Shown: piece after piece, positions 14,962-16,011 of the stretch
Position numbering within the stretch: position 1 is the stretch's first letter
Layout: each line of letters opens with the position of its first letter
NCBI GenBank assembly: GCA_022710245.1
Contig: JAKLHH010000044.1
Span: 1 to 16,011, forward strand
Source of the DNA: Myxococcota bacterium
GTDB lineage: Bacteria > Myxococcota > Polyangia > GCA-2747355 > JAKLHH01
Direction: 5' to 3'
DNA length: 16,011 nucleotides
Notes under the pieces: model-generated
Databases searched by the model: none
Told to the model about the DNA's origin: nothing
Seen by the model: only the letters and a program-made list of their open reading frames with translations
Program-made: the position numbers and the translations under genes

Positions 14962-14979
14962 TCCGCAGAGGCGGATTTT
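14962..14979 (+). terminator. Short intrinsic-type terminator after the MORN gene
   Basis: TCCGC and GCGGA form a 5-base stem around AGAG, followed at once by TTTT (14976-14979) and a C/T-rich stretch. It lies 31 bases after the MORN stop codon. The stem is short but GC-rich and the T-run is one of few in this region. It is the likely end of the five-gene transcript. Confidence 0.4.
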
Positions 14980-15139
14980 CCTCTCCCCGAGGGCGCGGCG
15001 GTTCTGCGCGCGCTGCTCGCCGTCAGGAACGTGACGCGGCCCCCCACCGATCCCGGCGCCGTCGCCGCGGCGGCGTCCATGGCACGCAAGCTGCTACCCG
15101 CGTAGACCCGAGCACGAGAGGTGAGGACCGCAGCAGGCC

Positions 15140-15159
15140 CGCGACCGACCACGGTCGCG
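15140..15159. repeat. Inverted repeat upstream of the kinase gene
   Basis: CGCGACC, GACCAC and GGTCGCG form a perfect 7-base inverted repeat with a 6-base centre, ending 37 bases before the GTG at 15197. It may be a hairpin in the leader or a regulator-binding site. The rest of the 265-base gap (14932-15196) has no clear promoter or other gene. Confidence 0.4.
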
Positions 15160-15196
15160 CCGGCGAGCGGCACCTCCACAGCAGCAGGAGCTGGGC

Positions 15197-16011
15197 GTGG
15201 GAAGAGCGGCGAAGGAGAGGCAGGCGACCGAGCCTGGGGCTGGAGAACAGGACTCACTGGTCGGCCAGGTGCTGCGCGTATACCGGGTGATGGCGAAGAT
15301 CGCCGAGGGCGGCATGGGTCTCATCTATCGCGCGCAGCACCTCCGGCTCCCCCGCGAGGTCGCGATCAAGGTGCTGAAGCCAGCGCTGGCTCGCGACCCC
15401 GTGCTGGTCGAGCGCTTCCTCGAGGAGGCGCGCGCGGCGAACCGGATCGGGCACCCGAACCTGGTCGACGTGATCGACGTCGACGAGCAACCCGGCGACC
15501 CGCCGCTCGTCTACCTGGTGATGGAGCTCCTCGAGGGGGTGGATCTGGCCCGCCACCTGCGCGAGGTGGGCGCGCTCGATCCGCTGCAGGCGCTGGAGAT
15601 CGCCGACAGCGTGGCGCGCGCGCTGACGGCGGTGCACGCGAAGCGCATCCTCCACCGCGACCTGAAGGCCGAGAACATCTTCCTCGCGCGCCAGGCCGAC
15701 GGGTGCATGACCGTGAAGCTCCTCGACTTCGGCATCGCGACGAAGATCGGGCTCGCGCCCCGCGGGCAGACCACGGCCCGGGCAGGGACCCCCGACTGCA
15801 TGGCGCCCGAGCAGGTGGCGGGCGAGGTCCTCGACGAGCGCACCGACCTCTACGCCTTCGGGCTCGTCCTCTACCACATGCTGAGCGGCGCCCCGGCCTT
15901 TCGTGGCGGCAGCGTGAGCGCCGTGCTGAGCGATCAGCTCTACACGCGGCCGCCCCCGCTCGCGCCCAGGCTGCGCGAGGGCGCCCTGCCGCCGGCCCTG
16001 GAGGCGGTCGT
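15197..16011 (+). CDS. Ser/Thr protein kinase, N-terminal part (runs off the window)
   Basis: The first 271 residues are present and the frame is open to the edge. GTG 15197 is chosen because AGGAG (15186-15190) lies six bases before it and it leaves the usual short lead before the kinase domain (SLVGQVLRVYRV). Hanks-type motifs are in order: Gly-rich loop IAEGGMGLIYRA (35-46), VAIKVL with Lys58, helix C Glu near 76-77, HRDLKAENIFL (Asp155), DFGIA (Asp177) and GTPDCMAPEQ (197-206). Then DLYAFGLVLYHMLSG follows. All catalytic residues are present, so it should be active. Cys201 replaces the usual Tyr or similar aromatic in the GTPxYMAPE segment. The C-terminal sensor or repeat region lies outside the window. 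It probably forms its own transcription unit. Confidence 0.92.
   Translation, partial: MGRAAKERQATEPGAGEQDSLVGQVLRVYRVMAKIAEGGMGLIYRAQHLRLPREVAIKVLKPALARDPVLVERFLEEARAANRIGHPNLVDVIDVDEQPGDPPLVYLVMELLEGVDLARHLREVGALDPLQALEIADSVARALTAVHAKRILHRDLKAENIFLARQADGCMTVKLLDFGIATKIGLAPRGQTTARAGTPDCMAPEQVAGEVLDERTDLYAFGLVLYHMLSGAPAFRGGSVSAVLSDQLYTRPPPLAPRLREGALPPALEAV

Noticed and set aside
14889..15257. 122-residue minus-strand frame in the gap before the kinase
   Set aside because: It runs across the end of the MORN gene, is Ser/Ala/Arg-rich, and shows no ribosome binding site or family pattern.

Overview
The window is very GC-rich, with strong G/C at third codon positions, so non-coding frames stay open for long stretches. 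Exported TPR and MORN-repeat proteins, a Hanks-type Ser/Thr kinase, a lipoprotein of no recognised family, and GTG/TTG starts together suggest a member of the Myxococcota (deltaproteobacterial lineage). That placement is an inference from gene style; there is no rRNA or other marker here.

Layout. (1) 1-180: a less GC-rich edge with no assignable gene, ending in a promoter and an inverted-repeat operator. (2) 181-1637, + strand: an ArsR-type HTH fused to an SRPBCC/AHSA1 domain, followed after 2 bases by a second SRPBCC protein with a signal peptide. (3) 1652-1917, - strand: a small antitoxin-like gene whose TGATG overlap leads into what looks like the first 15 codons of a deleted RelE/ParE-type toxin. 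(4) 1958-4409, - strand: an unrecognised lipoprotein (493 aa) and an exported helical protein (279 aa) with a three-fold His-Pro repeat. (5) 4522-6132, + strand: a POT-like major facilitator transporter, probably read from a leaderless mRNA. (6) 6378-14931, + strand: a tight five-gene unit of DUF58 protein, TgpA-like membrane transglutaminase, MoxR AAA+ ATPase, exported TPR protein and exported 22-repeat MORN protein. (7) 15197 to the end, + strand: the N-terminal kinase domain of a Ser/Thr protein kinase cut by the window edge.

The most interesting part is the five-gene unit. MoxR, DUF58 and transglutaminase-like proteins are a known trio in many bacteria. Here the trio is joined, by overlaps of 4 bases and gaps of 1 and 56 bases, to two exported repeat proteins. 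This suggests an envelope system in which the cytoplasmic ATPase and DUF58 partner control a membrane transglutaminase-fold enzyme acting on, or organised by, the TPR and MORN proteins. The transglutaminase keeps an apparent Cys-His-Asp triad. The MORN protein is divided by three cysteine-bracketed segments. The enzyme-substrate link is speculative.

No tRNA, rRNA, CRISPR array, intact insertion sequence or phage gene was seen.
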